A stretch of DNA of 64,000 nucleotides. Origin: an uncultured bacterium (lineage in GTDB: Bacteria > Planctomycetota > UBA1135 > GCA-002686595). Both the position numbers and the translations under genes were made by a program. The stretch lies in NCBI GenBank assembly GCA_938083085.1, contig CALLKX010000014.1, positions 124,001 to 188,000 of the forward strand. Reading direction: 5' to 3'. Positions 29,111 through 39,158 of the stretch are shown in pieces. The stretch's first letter is position 1. Every line of letters starts with the position of its first letter. The notes beneath the pieces are model-generated. The model had not been told where the DNA came from. It worked only from the letters and a program-made list of their open reading frames with translations, and did not search any database.

Positions 29111-31216
29111 ATGCTGCTCTCGATTCTCGCGCTCGGCGCGCTCCAAACCCCGCCTGGCCTTGACCTCTGGTCCGCGGACGACGTGGAGGCGCGCCGCGGG
29201 CGAGACGCGGCCATCGTCCGCTCGGTGACCCCCGACCACCTCCGCGAGTGGCACGACCTGATCGCGTCGCGCCCCCACGCCGCGGGGAGTGAAGGGGACG
29301 CCCAGGTGATCGCCTCCATCGCAGCCGCCTTCGACGCCATGGGGCTCGAGGTGAGAGTTCACCGCTTCACCGCCTACCTCTCGCGCCCGGTCAGCGCCTC
29401 CCTACGGCTCACGGCCCCGTCGGAGGTAGAGCTACCGCTCACCGAGATGGCCGTGCCTGGCTCCACCTACTCCGAGCTCGACGACGACCTCCTGCGCCTG
29501 GGCTGGAACGCCTACTCCGGCAGCGGGGTCGCCGAGGGCGAGGTGGTGTACGCCAACCACGGCCGCAAAGAGGACTTCGAGGAGCTCGCGAAGCTCGGAG
29601 TGGACTGCGAGGGAAAGATCGTTCTCGCCAGGTACGGGGGCAACTTCCGCGGCTACAAGGCCAAGTTCGCCGAGGCCGCAGGCGCCGCTGGCCTGATCAT
29701 CTTCACCGACCCCATGGACTCGGGGTACGGCCGCGGCCTCGAGACCCCCGAGGGAGGCTGGGCCAACTGCGACCAGATCCAGCGCGGCTCGCTGAAGACG
29801 CTCCCCTGGAGCGGCGACCCGCTCACGCCCGGGGTCGAGGCAACCGCGGAGGCCGCGCGCCTGGACCCTGACGACATCGCTCTCCCTCGAATCCCGGTTC
29901 AGCCGGTGGGCTGGCAGGCGGCCGCTCAGCTCATGGCCCCCATGGAGGGCGCGAGCGTCCCGAAGGAGTGGCAGGGCGGCATGCCGTTCCGCTACCGCCT
30001 TGAGGGTGGATCCGGCGTCCGCGTCCGGCTCGAGGTGCAGCAAGAGCGCTCCCTGGTCGAGACCGCCAACGTCTTGGGGACCCTGCGCGGGTCCCTGTCG
30101 AGGGACGCGGCCCCCGGGATCATCGTCGGCGCCCACCACGACGCGTGGGTCTACGGCGCGGACGACCCCACCTCCGGCACGATCGCGATGCTGGAGACCG
30201 CCCGCACGATCACGGGGCAAGCCGAGGCGTCGGGCGTCGCGCCGCGCCGCACGGTGACCTTCGCCGCGTGGGGCGCCGAGGAACACGGGATCATCGGCTC
30301 CTGCGAGTGGGTCGAGGGCAACCGCCAGGCGTTGATCGAAGGAGCGGATCTCTACATCAACCTGGACGCCGCGGCGTCCGGGCTGCGCCTCGGCGTGAGC
30401 GCCTCACCGAGCCTCACCTCGCTCATCCACGGCGCCGCCGCCGCGGTTCCCCAGCCAGGAGCGGCGCCGGAGATCTCCGCGCTCGACGCCTGGCGCGGCG
30501 AGGCCGACGACCTCCCTGAGCCCGGCTTCCTGGGCGGAGGCTCCGACCACGTCTCGTTCCTCGCCCTCTGCTCGATCCCATCCGCCTCCATCAGCGCCCG
30601 CGGCGCCCCGGGCACGGCCTACCACAGCCTCTATGACGACCTCGCCTGGTACCGACGGGTCGTCGGCGAGGATTACAGGTCAGCCAGCCTGATCGCCCGG
30701 ATCACCTCGGTGGCCGTGGACCGCGCTTCGACGGCACCGGTGCTCCCCCTCGACCTGGGCCGGCCGGCGCTCGCCCTGGCCCGCGCGGCAACCACCCTGC
30801 TGAGAGCCGAACCCGAGCTGTTCGGCCCGGCGGGTCTTGAGGCTCTGATCCAGCGCGCGGAGGAGCAGGCCGCGTTGGCGGCAGCCCTTGGAGAGAGCCT
30901 CCGCGTCGCGGCGCGAGGTGGCGCCCTCGACGACGCCCGCTGCACCATGGTGGATGAGCTGCTGCGCGGCCTCGAGCGCGCCTGGCTCAGCGAACCAGGC
31001 CTCCCCGGCCGCCCGTGGTACCGAAACCTCTATACGGCCCCAGACGAGTCCTCGGGCTACGCGGCATGGCCGCTCCCCGGCCTCCAGAAGGCCGCGGCGG
31101 ATTCCGACGTCCGTATCGCAGAGGAGCAGGTGGCCCGCCTTGGGGCCGTCCTCCAGCGACGTGCTGGCTGCTTGTCCGCGCTTCGAGTCCTCCTCGTGAA
31201 TGCCCCCAGCCGGTGA
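29111..31216 (+). CDS. M28 family metallopeptidase (glutamate carboxypeptidase II-like), exported
   Basis: A 701-residue zinc peptidase. The ATG at 29111 begins MLLSILALGALQTPPG, a short signal; the frame is open 47 codons further up without similarity. A PA domain (about 145-225, KIVLARYGGNFRGYKAKF) is inserted before the catalytic domain. Zinc-site motifs match the GCPII/transferrin-receptor subfamily: GAHHDAWVYGADDP (His342 onwards), WGAEEHGIIGS with the catalytic Glu pair, NLDAAASG, and GGGSDHVSF. The C-terminal 150 residues fit the helical dimerisation domain. Likely role: trimming acidic peptides outside the cytoplasm. Confidence 0.92.
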   Translation: MLLSILALGALQTPPGLDLWSADDVEARRGRDAAIVRSVTPDHLREWHDLIASRPHAAGSEGDAQVIASIAAAFDAMGLEVRVHRFTAYLSRPVSASLRLTAPSEVELPLTEMAVPGSTYSELDDDLLRLGWNAYSGSGVAEGEVVYANHGRKEDFEELAKLGVDCEGKIVLARYGGNFRGYKAKFAEAAGAAGLIIFTDPMDSGYGRGLETPEGGWANCDQIQRGSLKTLPWSGDPLTPGVEATAEAARLDPDDIALPRIPVQPVGWQAAAQLMAPMEGASVPKEWQGGMPFRYRLEGGSGVRVRLEVQQERSLVETANVLGTLRGSLSRDAAPGIIVGAHHDAWVYGADDPTSGTIAMLETARTITGQAEASGVAPRRTVTFAAWGAEEHGIIGSCEWVEGNRQALIEGADLYINLDAAASGLRLGVSASPSLTSLIHGAAAAVPQPGAAPEISALDAWRGEADDLPEPGFLGGGSDHVSFLALCSIPSASISARGAPGTAYHSLYDDLAWYRRVVGEDYRSASLIARITSVAVDRASTAPVLPLDLGRPALALARAATTLLRAEPELFGPAGLEALIQRAEEQAALAAALGESLRVAARGGALDDARCTMVDELLRGLERAWLSEPGLPGRPWYRNLYTAPDESSGYAAWPLPGLQKAAADSDVRIAEEQVARLGAVLQRRAGCLSALRVLLVNAPSR

Positions 31217-31321
31217 CCATCACACGAATCTCACCGAGTCCGCCCTCGCACCCTCTGCGGTAGAGGTCCAAACTCTAGGAGACCCGCGTCGTATCCATCG
31301 GCGGCCCCCGACCACCAATCC

Positions 31322-32125
31322 ATGCGCCACTCGATCCAGTTCAGCCTTCTCGCCGCCATCGCGATGACCTCCGCCTGTGGCTGCGGTTCACCCGAGAGGG
31401 TGGACGGCGGCACGAAGATTTACGTGGTGGACGACGCCGGGTCCGGCGAAGTGCGTGGTCGCTCCTTCCTCGACGACGGCGCCGCCCCCGCGAACGGGGC
31501 TCCCTCCACCGCTGAGGTGATCGAGGGGACCCTCGCAGCGCCGGGTGGGAGTCCGGCTGGCAGCATGGAGGTCGGGGCCATCAACCCGAATCTCGCCAAG
31601 GAACTCCTCGCGGACCCCGGCCAGGCCGCCGCTGGGGCCATCGACGGCCTTGTCACCTTCGGGGACCTCTCCCTCGTGAGCGTCGACCTCGATGCGCTCC
31701 TTGACTACCTCTACAAGCCAGACACCGAGCGGGCGCACTCATTCGAGTTCCCCGGCCCCGTCAAGGCAAAGGCGGGCGACGAGCGGGCAATGGTGGGCTA
31801 CATGATCCCGCTGGAGTACAAGCCCAAGAGCGACGACATCGTCATCTTCATGCTGGTACGGGATCTCATGTCGTGCTGCTTTGGGGGCATGCCGCGCCCC
31901 GACGAGTGGGTGTACGTGGAGATGCGTGGCGACGCCGTGGCGAAGCTCTTCCCCTACGTCCCGGTCGTGGTGCGCGGCGAGCTCGTGGTGGGCCGGTTAG
32001 AGGATGAATTCGGCTTCGCGACGGGCGTCTACACGATGAAGGCCGATTCGGTCGAGGCCTTCGAGGTCCCCGCCAAGCCCGCGGCTGCCGCTGGGCCCAA
32101 GGCGATGTCCGAGCGCGACGGCTAG
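31322..32125 (+). CDS. uncharacterised lipoprotein, DUF3299-like
   Basis: A 267-residue protein with a Cys-rich lipoprotein-like N-terminus (SACGCGSPE). Residues about 60-95 are low-complexity Ala/Gly/Pro. The C-terminal part has VGYMIPLEYK, FMLVRDLMSCCFGGMP, WVYVEM and VPVVVRGELVVG in an order that resembles DUF3299 proteins, whose function is unknown and which often accompany ABC-type export genes. Here there is no such neighbour. The paired cysteines CC in the core are conserved-looking and might bind metal. Confidence 0.65.
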   Translation: MRHSIQFSLLAAIAMTSACGCGSPERVDGGTKIYVVDDAGSGEVRGRSFLDDGAAPANGAPSTAEVIEGTLAAPGGSPAGSMEVGAINPNLAKELLADPGQAAAGAIDGLVTFGDLSLVSVDLDALLDYLYKPDTERAHSFEFPGPVKAKAGDERAMVGYMIPLEYKPKSDDIVIFMLVRDLMSCCFGGMPRPDEWVYVEMRGDAVAKLFPYVPVVVRGELVVGRLEDEFGFATGVYTMKADSVEAFEVPAKPAAAAGPKAMSERDG

Positions 32126-32632
32126 GACTTCGCCATGGGGACGTCGCCCGGTCACCCTCATGTGGGTCCTTCACATGGGTCTGCTGGCTGGGTCCGCTCG
32201 CTGGGTCCGCTCGCTGGGCCTGCTTGCTGGCCACGTCGCTGCCAGATCGGTGCGGCGAGGCCCAGGATCACAGCACGCCACCGCTACGGCCTCTTGGAAC
32301 CGATGCCGGGCGGGCGGGCGCGAGGCTCCTTCTCCCGGACTTGGACGGGCGGCGGCCCAACAATTAGGGCATATCACTAGATCGGGACCCACCGAGACGC
32401 CCGCTGCGAGGCAGCCTCGTGCACCTTTCTCAGGGCAGGAGAGCGACTTCTGCACGAAACGACAGCCCACACGTCTCAAACAGGGAGCACCGAGCGCCTC
32501 GCGTGGTGAATTGAAGCGGACCCGATTCGAATTGCGGGTGATACGCTGTTCATAGAATCCTGCTTTCGGACGTGCAGCCGTGCTCTAGCGGCGCCGCTTT
32601 CCGTCACCCGTTCAACACTCCTTTCCCACGCT
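32126..32632. other. 507-nt intergenic region with a 13-bp array, upstream of the exoprotein gene
   Basis: The first third holds four 13-bp tandem copies (32176-32227, consensus TGGGTCCGCTCGC). The last 120 nt are less GC-rich (GTGAATTGAAG, GATTCGAATTGCGG, TTCATAGAATCC) and are the probable promoter of the large exoprotein gene. No coding sequence is recognisable. Confidence 0.55.
32176..32227. repeat. tandem repeat, 13 bp x 4
   Basis: Four adjacent 13-mers with consensus TGGGTCCGCTCGC. Two are identical and two carry two to three changes. The unit is not divisible by three and lies outside recognised genes. Confidence 0.88.
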
Positions 32633-34780
32633 ATGAAACTCACCTCAATTGCGCTCTCCTTCGGCCTCGCCGCGAGTGCGGCCGCTGCCCCCGGCGTCGG
32701 CGTCAACGGCGACACTTGCGCCGATGCGCTCGTCGTCGGTCTCGGCGCGAACGCCTTCGACTCGACCGGCAACACGAACTCGGGCTTCCACGACCCGTCC
32801 TGCGTCAGCCGCGACGGCTTCCTGGACATCTGGTTTGTCTACACCGCCGCCCAGACGGGTGTCGCCACGGTGAACACCTGCGGCTCGAGCTTCGACACGG
32901 TCCTCCGTGTTCTCGAGGGCCCCGACTGCGCAACGCTCACCTGCCTCGTCGGAAACGACGACGCTTGCGCGACGTCGACAGGCAGCAACTTCGCCTCCGA
33001 GGTCGAGGTCCCGGTCGTCGCCGGTCAGCAGTACCTCATCCACGTTGAGGGCTGGGGGAACGGTCAACAAGGCGTCGGCACCCTCGACATCAGCCAGTCC
33101 CTCGGCGAAGACTGCAGCGACGCGATCACTGTCGCCAATGGGGTCACACCGTTCAACACGACTGGCTACACCGACTCGGGCTTCCACGACGGGACCTGCA
33201 ATAGCCGTGACGGCTCCGAGGACATCTGGTTCGTCTACACGGCCTCGGCCTCGGGCAACACCACGTTCGAGACCTGCGGGTCAACCTTCGACACGGTCCT
33301 TCGACTCTTTGAAGGCCCCGATTGCGCGTCGCTGACCTGCCTCGAAGGCAACGACGACGCTTGCGCGCTGTCCTCCGGAACTAACCTCTGGGCCTCCCGC
33401 ATCAGCCCCTTCCTCACCGATGGAAACTCCTACCTGATCCAGGTCGAGGGCTGGAGTGCCGGTGATCAAGGCGCCTTCGATCTCACGATCTCCGCCCCCG
33501 ACCCGACTCCGCCCAACGACGAGTGCGTGGACGCCATCGCCCTCGGCGAAGGCATCAGCGGCCCGTTCCTCACCGGCGGCGCCTCGCTGGTGGACCCCTT
33601 CGCCTGCGGTAGCGGCGGTGCTCCGGACATCTGGTTCACGTACACGCCCTTCGTCAACGGCGACTTCTCGATCAACCTCTGCGGAAGCGACTACGACACC
33701 GCCATGGAGCTCTTCACGGGCGACTGCGGCGCGCTGACCCTCTTGGAGTGCGCCGATGACTCCTGTGGCCTCCAAAGCAGCGTCTTCTACTGCGGCGTCG
33801 CCGGCGAGACCTACACCTTCCGCGTCGGCGGCTGGTCCGGCTCCACGGGAACCGCGATCGTCGATATCCAAAACCGGGGCCTTGATTCCTACGCGATTAC
33901 CACCTTCGCGGGCGGCAACGGCCTCAACGCCGGCGGAACCGTCTACTTCGACGGGACGTTCACCGAGGACTGCCCCGTGGCATCCATTGGCGCCAACGTC
34001 CAGGGCGTCGGCGTCGGGGACCCCGTGCTGGTCAACGTCTACACCAACCCGGCCGGCCGTACTGGCAACCAGAACGACCCGACAGGCTGGACGCTGCTCG
34101 GCACCGCGAGCGGTATCGCCAACCCCCCCGGCGTCGCGACGGAGCTCACGCCTGACGCGCCGATGACGTTCGTCACGGGCTTCACCGGCATCGCGATCGA
34201 GCACGTCACCATGGGTGTCGTGTACACGAACGGCAACGGCTCCAACGAGACGGCAGTGTCCGGAGACGGCTCCATCGCTCTGAGCCTCGGAGAGAGCAAC
34301 CCGGCCGCCTTCGGCGCCGGCCTCTTCTCGCCGCGGATCTGGAACGGATATATTCAGAAGGAAGCCTCTATCGGCACCGAGTACTGCCCCCAGCCCCTGA
34401 ACTCCACCGGTGGCGTCAGCACACTCTCTGCGTCGGGTAGCGACGTGGCGGGTGCTGACTGCATCACCCTCACGGCGACGAACTTGCCGGCGGACTCCTT
34501 CGGCTACTTCATCTGCGGTCAGACGCAGGCGATGCTTCCGGCCTTCGGCGGCTTCGTCTGCATCAGCGGCGACGTCGGTCGTGGCGTCGGCGGCGGGATT
34601 CTGAACAGTGGTTCGGCCGGGTCCATGCAGGTCACCACGACGCTTAACCTGCCGACGTCCAGCGGGGCTGTGCAGGTCATGGCCGGTGACACCTGGAACT
34701 TCCAGGCCATCAACCGCGACACGATCGGAGGGACCGCCACGGCGACCTTCACGAACGCCGTCGAGATCCTGTTCCAGTGA
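32633..34780 (+). CDS. secreted multidomain protein with three PPC-like repeats and the recurring C-terminal domain
   Basis: A 715-residue exported protein with a signal peptide (about 1-19, ending AAAAP). Three beta-sandwich repeats of about 135 residues resemble bacterial pre-peptidase C-terminal domains; each has the order CxxA, GxxxxDIWFVYT, NTCGSSFDTVLRV or equivalent, DDAC and YLIxVEGW. The many conserved Cys suggest disulfides. A middle beta domain (about 420-580) is unassigned. The last 130 residues (from YCPQPLNSTGG) are the C-terminal domain also found in the proteins at 45470 and 50137. No PEP-CTERM or LPXTG signal is present. Likely surface or extracellular; no catalytic motif is seen. 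Confidence 0.8.
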   Translation: MKLTSIALSFGLAASAAAAPGVGVNGDTCADALVVGLGANAFDSTGNTNSGFHDPSCVSRDGFLDIWFVYTAAQTGVATVNTCGSSFDTVLRVLEGPDCATLTCLVGNDDACATSTGSNFASEVEVPVVAGQQYLIHVEGWGNGQQGVGTLDISQSLGEDCSDAITVANGVTPFNTTGYTDSGFHDGTCNSRDGSEDIWFVYTASASGNTTFETCGSTFDTVLRLFEGPDCASLTCLEGNDDACALSSGTNLWASRISPFLTDGNSYLIQVEGWSAGDQGAFDLTISAPDPTPPNDECVDAIALGEGISGPFLTGGASLVDPFACGSGGAPDIWFTYTPFVNGDFSINLCGSDYDTAMELFTGDCGALTLLECADDSCGLQSSVFYCGVAGETYTFRVGGWSGSTGTAIVDIQNRGLDSYAITTFAGGNGLNAGGTVYFDGTFTEDCPVASIGANVQGVGVGDPVLVNVYTNPAGRTGNQNDPTGWTLLGTASGIANPPGVATELTPDAPMTFVTGFTGIAIEHVTMGVVYTNGNGSNETAVSGDGSIALSLGESNPAAFGAGLFSPRIWNGYIQKEASIGTEYCPQPLNSTGGVSTLSASGSDVAGADCITLTATNLPADSFGYFICGQTQAMLPAFGGFVCISGDVGRGVGGGILNSGSAGSMQVTTTLNLPTSSGAVQVMAGDTWNFQAINRDTIGGTATATFTNAVEILFQ

Positions 34781-34800
34781 TCTGAGGCGCAAGCCAGAAC

Positions 34801-34842
34801 GCGCCCCGCGCCGACCCCGTGTCGGCGCGGGGCGCTTTCTTT
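34801..34842 (+). terminator. strong intrinsic terminator
   Basis: A perfect 15-bp stem (GCGCCCCGCGCCGAC with its complement) and 5-nt loop are followed by TTTCTTT, 20 nt after the exoprotein stop. It is the clearest terminator in the window. Confidence 0.93.
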
Positions 34843-34997
34843 GCCCTGGGCTCCGCTCGCCCACCCTTCCACCATCCCACGGAGGCCGGCGCGGAGGCGT
34901 TGGCCGGCAACTGCCCGGCGAATAGGCGGGCAGCGGTGCTCTGACTCGGGCTCTGCGGCGAACCACCACGGGCCCTTGAGCGCCTCAGCCTGAGCCC

Positions 34998-36905
34998 TCA
35001 GCGCGAGGCGGCGCGCAGCCGCGCGACATGGATCGCGACCAGCGCCACATCCGGCGGCCGGATGCCCTCGATCCGCCCCGCGGCCCCCAGCGTCCTGGGA
35101 CGAACGTCCATGAGCTTCTCCCGCGCCTCGCTCCCGAGGCCGTCCAGCTCACGGTAGTCGAGGTCCCTCGGGATCTCGGTGGATTCCTGACGCCTCATGC
35201 GCACCACCTCATCGGCTTGACGAGCGATGTAGCCCTCATACTTGACGTCGATCTGAACGGCCTCACGGCACTCGACGGAGAGGTCCTCGAGGGCCGCGAT
35301 GCCCGCGGCTCGGGCCACGGAGTCAAAATCCTCGCCCGGGCGGCGCAGGACGTCCAGCCAGGCCTTGTTCTCCCGGTCCCGCGCACTCCCGAGCGCCCGG
35401 ATCACGTCCTCGATGGCACGCTCCTTGGCCGCTACGCCGTCCGCCCGCGCCCTCTCCACGAGGCCGACCTCTGCCGCGCGCGCCACGAGGCGCCGGTCCG
35501 CGTTGTCGTGGCGAAGGAGCAGCCGATACTCGGCCCGGCTGGAGAACATCCGGTAGGGTTCCTTGGGGTTCGTGATCACCAGGTCATCCACCATGACACC
35601 GAGGTACGCCTCGTGCCGGTGGAGGACGAAGGGCGCGCGGTCCTGAATCCAGAGCGCGGCGTTGGCTCCGGCGATCAGTCCCTGTCCTGCGGCCTCCTCG
35701 TAGCCCGAGGTGCCGTTGATTTGGCCCGCAAGGAAGAGCCCCGGGACCTCTTGGAGTTGGAGCGAGTCCGCCAGCTGGCTCGGCTGAACGAAGTCGTACT
35801 CGACCGCGTAACCGTGCCTGAGGAACTCCGCTCGCTCGAGGCCTGGGACCGTGCGGAGGAAGTCCTCCTGCACCTCCGCAGGGAGGGACGTGGACAGCCC
35901 GTTGATGTAGAGGACGTCCGTGTCCAGCCCCTCTGGCTCGACGAAGATCTGATGCCGCTCCCGATCAGGGAAGCGCATGATCTTGTCCTCGACGGCTGGG
36001 CAATACCGCGGCCCCACCCCCCCGATCGAACCGTTGTACATGGGCGCCCGGTGCACGTTCTCCGCGATGATCCGGTGCGTGCGCTCGTTGGTGAACGTGA
36101 TGTGGCAGTCCACCTGCGGCAGCGAGGGGAAGGCCATGGGGTCCGAGAGGAACGAGAAGGGGCGCGGCGCCTCGTCCCCTGGCTGCGCCTCCATGACGCT
36201 GAAGTCGACGGTCCTTTGGTCAATCCGCGGCGGCGTCCCGGTCTTGAGGCGCCCAAGGCGGAGTCCCAGCCGCTCGACGTCCCCGGACAGGCCGTCCGCG
36301 CTGCGCTCCCCGACGCGACCGCCGCTGGCCGTGCGCTCGCCCGTGTGCATGATCGCCCTGAGGAAGGTGCCCGTGGTCAGGATGGTCGCGTGCGCGCGGA
36401 GCTCGACGCCATCCTCGAGCCGGACCCCACGGACGCCGAGCACCCCGTCGATCTCCTCCAAGATCAGGCCCGTGACCGCCCCCTCCACGAGCTCGACGCC
36501 GCGGGCGTCTTGCACCCAGCGCGTCGCCTCCTCCCGGTAGCGGTGGCGGTCCGACTGGCAGCGGGGCGCCTGGACCGCCGCGCCCTTCGCCGTATTCAAC
36601 ATCCGGAACTGGATCCCGGTGGCGTCCGCGATCTGGCCCATGGCGCCTCCCAGGGCATCAATTTCCCGGACCATCTGCCCCTTGCCGAGACCCCCGATGG
36701 CGGGGTTGCAACTCATCTCTCCCACCTTCCCGAGGTCGAAGCTCACGAGCCGTACGTCCGCTCCCAGCCTCGCGGCCGCGAGGGCCGCCTCAACGCCGGC
36801 GTGCCCGCCTCCCACCACCACCACGTCCGCATCCCGCGGGAGGGAGGGGTCCGGCGCGGGGAACGGGTGCCGGGAGGTGCTTGGCTCGGGCAACGGGAGG
36901 GACAT
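34998..36905 (-). CDS. mnmG: tRNA uridine-5-carboxymethylaminomethyl modification enzyme
   Basis: A 635-residue FAD enzyme that, with MnmE, modifies the wobble uridine of several tRNAs. The N-terminal dinucleotide motif VVVGGGHAGVEAALAAARLG is near residues 28-47, followed by family blocks SCNPAIGGLGKG near 65, APRCQSDRHRYREEATRW near 113 and LKTGTPPRID. The C-terminal helical domain has KYEGYIARQADEV and ends IPRDLDYRELDGLGSEAREKL. Length is normal. The first 25 residues are a Pro/Ser-rich extension, so a later start is possible. mnmE is not in the window. Confidence 0.96.
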   Translation of the reverse strand: MSLPLPEPSTSRHPFPAPDPSLPRDADVVVVGGGHAGVEAALAAARLGADVRLVSFDLGKVGEMSCNPAIGGLGKGQMVREIDALGGAMGQIADATGIQFRMLNTAKGAAVQAPRCQSDRHRYREEATRWVQDARGVELVEGAVTGLILEEIDGVLGVRGVRLEDGVELRAHATILTTGTFLRAIMHTGERTASGGRVGERSADGLSGDVERLGLRLGRLKTGTPPRIDQRTVDFSVMEAQPGDEAPRPFSFLSDPMAFPSLPQVDCHITFTNERTHRIIAENVHRAPMYNGSIGGVGPRYCPAVEDKIMRFPDRERHQIFVEPEGLDTDVLYINGLSTSLPAEVQEDFLRTVPGLERAEFLRHGYAVEYDFVQPSQLADSLQLQEVPGLFLAGQINGTSGYEEAAGQGLIAGANAALWIQDRAPFVLHRHEAYLGVMVDDLVITNPKEPYRMFSSRAEYRLLLRHDNADRRLVARAAEVGLVERARADGVAAKERAIEDVIRALGSARDRENKAWLDVLRRPGEDFDSVARAAGIAALEDLSVECREAVQIDVKYEGYIARQADEVVRMRRQESTEIPRDLDYRELDGLGSEAREKLMDVRPRTLGAAGRIEGIRPPDVALVAIHVARLRAASR

Positions 36906-37270
36906 GGGGGCGACAGGTTATCCAGAGGGAGCGGGCAAGGCACGGGGGCACCCCTGCCGATGGTGAGAAGTGCGGGGCGATCGCCCCGGAACCATCATGC
37001 AAGCCTGGGTCTTCCGCCACCTCGACCAGCTCCGGTCCATCTATGGGACACCGCCAGACCCCGGTCCAGAGGGTTCTGGCAGCCCGAATAGTCCCACGGC
37101 CATGGCGCCTGGAACCTCGGCCCGGCGCCGCGACGCCGGCGGCCCGGACGTGATCCTCGCGCCCATGGGGCGAAAGGGCCCCCCAGGGTCGCGTCACAAC
37201 CGGTGACCCTCGACGCCTCCGGCGGTATTCTTGGGGCGACGGCGCCCGTGCCCCGGAGCCGACCCCGCCC
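36906..37270. other. 365-nt divergent intergenic region
   Basis: This lies between the divergently oriented mnmG and HEAT-protein genes and presumably holds both promoters. No convincing promoter pair, hairpin or repeat is visible. A 78-codon frame on plus (36970-37206) has no ribosome site and no family similarity. Confidence 0.5.
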
Positions 37271-38701
37271 ATGCATATCCGCGCCGCCTCCGCCCTCCTC
37301 GCTGTCCTCACGGCCGCCCCGGCCCTCGCCGCGGCGACAGCCCCTTCGGTGACGGCCCTCCCCGGGCTCACCGCTCCGGCGACCGCCTCCCCAGTGGCCA
37401 CGGCCAGGATCCCGGCTCTTTGGATCCTTACCCAAGAAGGTCGGCAGAGCCTTGAGGAGCTCCTGAAGCAGGCCGAGGTGGCCCGGGCTCGCAGCCTGGA
37501 GGCGCTCCAGCCCGAGGTCGCGCGCCTCGCGGGCGAACTCGACGGGCTCAAAATCCCCACGCGGTCTTCCCGGACCGTGGCTCGCCAGCGAGCGCTGCAA
37601 GAGCTCGGCGGCGACGCCGCGCCGCTCATGCTGCCGTTCCTGGAGCCGGGGACGAAGCCTCGGAAGGGGTCGATCTTCCGGGCCGAGCTCATGGCCGAGG
37701 TCGTGGCCGACCTCTCCAGCGCGGCCGTCACGGACGAGCTCCTGCGCATGGCCCGGGAGGGAACCCCCCTCGCCCGCATCAACGCCCTGACCGCCCTGGC
37801 CGGGACACCCGAACCCCGGCGGGTGACGCGCCCGCTCCAGCGCATCGCCGGTGGCGGAGGGAGCATCGGGGTCCCCGCTGAGCTCGGCGCCGCCGTCCAA
37901 GAAGCGGCCTTCCTGACCCTCGCCCTCCTGGGCACCCAGGAGGGCATCGAGTTCATCAAGGGCAAGGTCTCCGACAGCGACGCTACGGTGGCCGCCGCGG
38001 CCCTCGCTGCCCTGAGCGCTGCGCCCATCGAGACCTCCGCCGGCGTGGTCCTGCAGCTACTCTCGACACCGGCCGCCCCGGGCCTTGCGATGGAGCTGAT
38101 GGCGTTCTACGACCAGCACAGCGAGCTGATGGACGACCTCGATCACTCCCGCGCGCTCGGGGGCGTAGCCGTCGCCTCCGAGACCTCTTCAGAGGCCCGC
38201 GTGGAGCTGTTTGACCTGCTCAGGTCCACCGATGCCAAGGTCGGGACTCCGGTCAAGCGGAAGATCGACGACTACACAAACTTCGCGCGCTCCGACGTCC
38301 GGACGGCGGCCCTCATGCTGCTGGCAAGGATGAAGGACCGCGGCGCTCGCAAGGCGCTCCTCGAGGAGATCGGAGAGCCTGGCGGCGAGCAGCCGTTCTT
38401 CATCTTGCAGAACGCAAGCGACCGCGCCCAACTGCTGCACGAGATCGGCGACTACGGCGCCTCGGTCAAGGAGTGGCGCCGCGCCATCGAGGCCTCTAAG
38501 GCCTCATCTAGGAACCGGAACAAGGACCTCTTCATCGGAATCGCGCAGACCCTCGCGCGGCAGAAGAAGTACCGAGAGGCCAAGCAGTACCTCGAGGACG
38601 CGCCCATCTCCCTCAAGGAGCTCCAGTCGCTCTCCGCTCGCCGCGACTTCCGCGGGATGATGGAGACGCGCTACCGCGACGCCTTCCACCTCGACGACTG
38701 A
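37271..38701 (+). CDS. exported HEAT/TPR-like helical repeat protein
   Basis: A 476-residue protein with an N-terminal signal (about 1-24, Ala-rich). Residues 100-370 are alpha-helical with repeated pairs such as AVTDELLRMAREGTPLARIN and ALTALAGTP that fit HEAT repeats. The segment near 400-450 (YGASVKEWRRAIEA, FIGIAQTLARQKKYREAK) resembles two TPR units. No catalytic motif is seen; such proteins act as binding scaffolds. It stands alone, divergent from mnmG. Compare the smaller HEAT protein at 57658 and the N-terminal region of the S41 protease. Confidence 0.75.
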   Translation: MHIRAASALLAVLTAAPALAAATAPSVTALPGLTAPATASPVATARIPALWILTQEGRQSLEELLKQAEVARARSLEALQPEVARLAGELDGLKIPTRSSRTVARQRALQELGGDAAPLMLPFLEPGTKPRKGSIFRAELMAEVVADLSSAAVTDELLRMAREGTPLARINALTALAGTPEPRRVTRPLQRIAGGGGSIGVPAELGAAVQEAAFLTLALLGTQEGIEFIKGKVSDSDATVAAAALAALSAAPIETSAGVVLQLLSTPAAPGLAMELMAFYDQHSELMDDLDHSRALGGVAVASETSSEARVELFDLLRSTDAKVGTPVKRKIDDYTNFARSDVRTAALMLLARMKDRGARKALLEEIGEPGGEQPFFILQNASDRAQLLHEIGDYGASVKEWRRAIEASKASSRNRNKDLFIGIAQTLARQKKYREAKQYLEDAPISLKELQSLSARRDFRGMMETRYRDAFHLDD

Positions 38702-38726
38702 GTGCTCCGATCGCGGGGCTTCCGGC

Positions 38727-38782
38727 GCACGGGGGCGCTGAGGCACGGGGGCGCTGAGGCTCGGGGGCGCTGAGGCTCGGGG
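38727..38782. repeat. tandem repeat, 16 bp x 3.5
   Basis: Consensus GCACGGGGGCGCTGAG. The copies differ only at one position (A/T at base 3). It starts 26 nt after the HEAT-protein stop. Confidence 0.9.
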
Positions 38783-38892
38783 CTTCGGACAGCGCAAGGC
38801 CACAGGCGGCACAGGGCCTCCTGGCCGCGAAGCGCGAGCCGCGCGGTGCGCCCTTCAGGCAGCCTCGCGCCTCTGTAGCCCACCCTGTGCAG

Positions 38893-38956
38893 CGTCTCTG
38901 GCAGGCAGCGTCTCTGGCACGCAGAGTCTCTGGCACGCCGTGTCCCTGGCGCGTCG
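38893..38956. repeat. tandem repeat, 16 bp x 4
   Basis: Consensus CGTCTCTGGCACGCAG, with one to four changes per copy. Unrelated in sequence to the array 110 nt before it. Confidence 0.88.
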
Positions 38957-39158
38957 AGAGGGCTCCGCTCGAAGCCCATTCCACGCCGAGCCTCCTCTGC
39001 CCTGGGCGACTTGGACGCTGAACTCCTCCCAGTTCGGCACCCTTGCCGACCCTGCTCACGCAGCGCTTCCGCCACGCGCCCCACCCCATTGGCCCAAGGC
39101 CGAGAGGACGCTCGCACCCTCCGGGCGCTGGTCCATCGGACGACCTTCCCGCCCGGAC

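Noticed and set aside
35028-37091. 687-codon open frame on plus, antisense to mnmG
   Set aside because: Pure shadow of mnmG; Arg/Asp/His/Leu-rich with no domain.
36970-37206. 78-codon frame in the mnmG divergent region
   Set aside because: Pro/Ser/Gly-rich, no ribosome site, probably promoter DNA.
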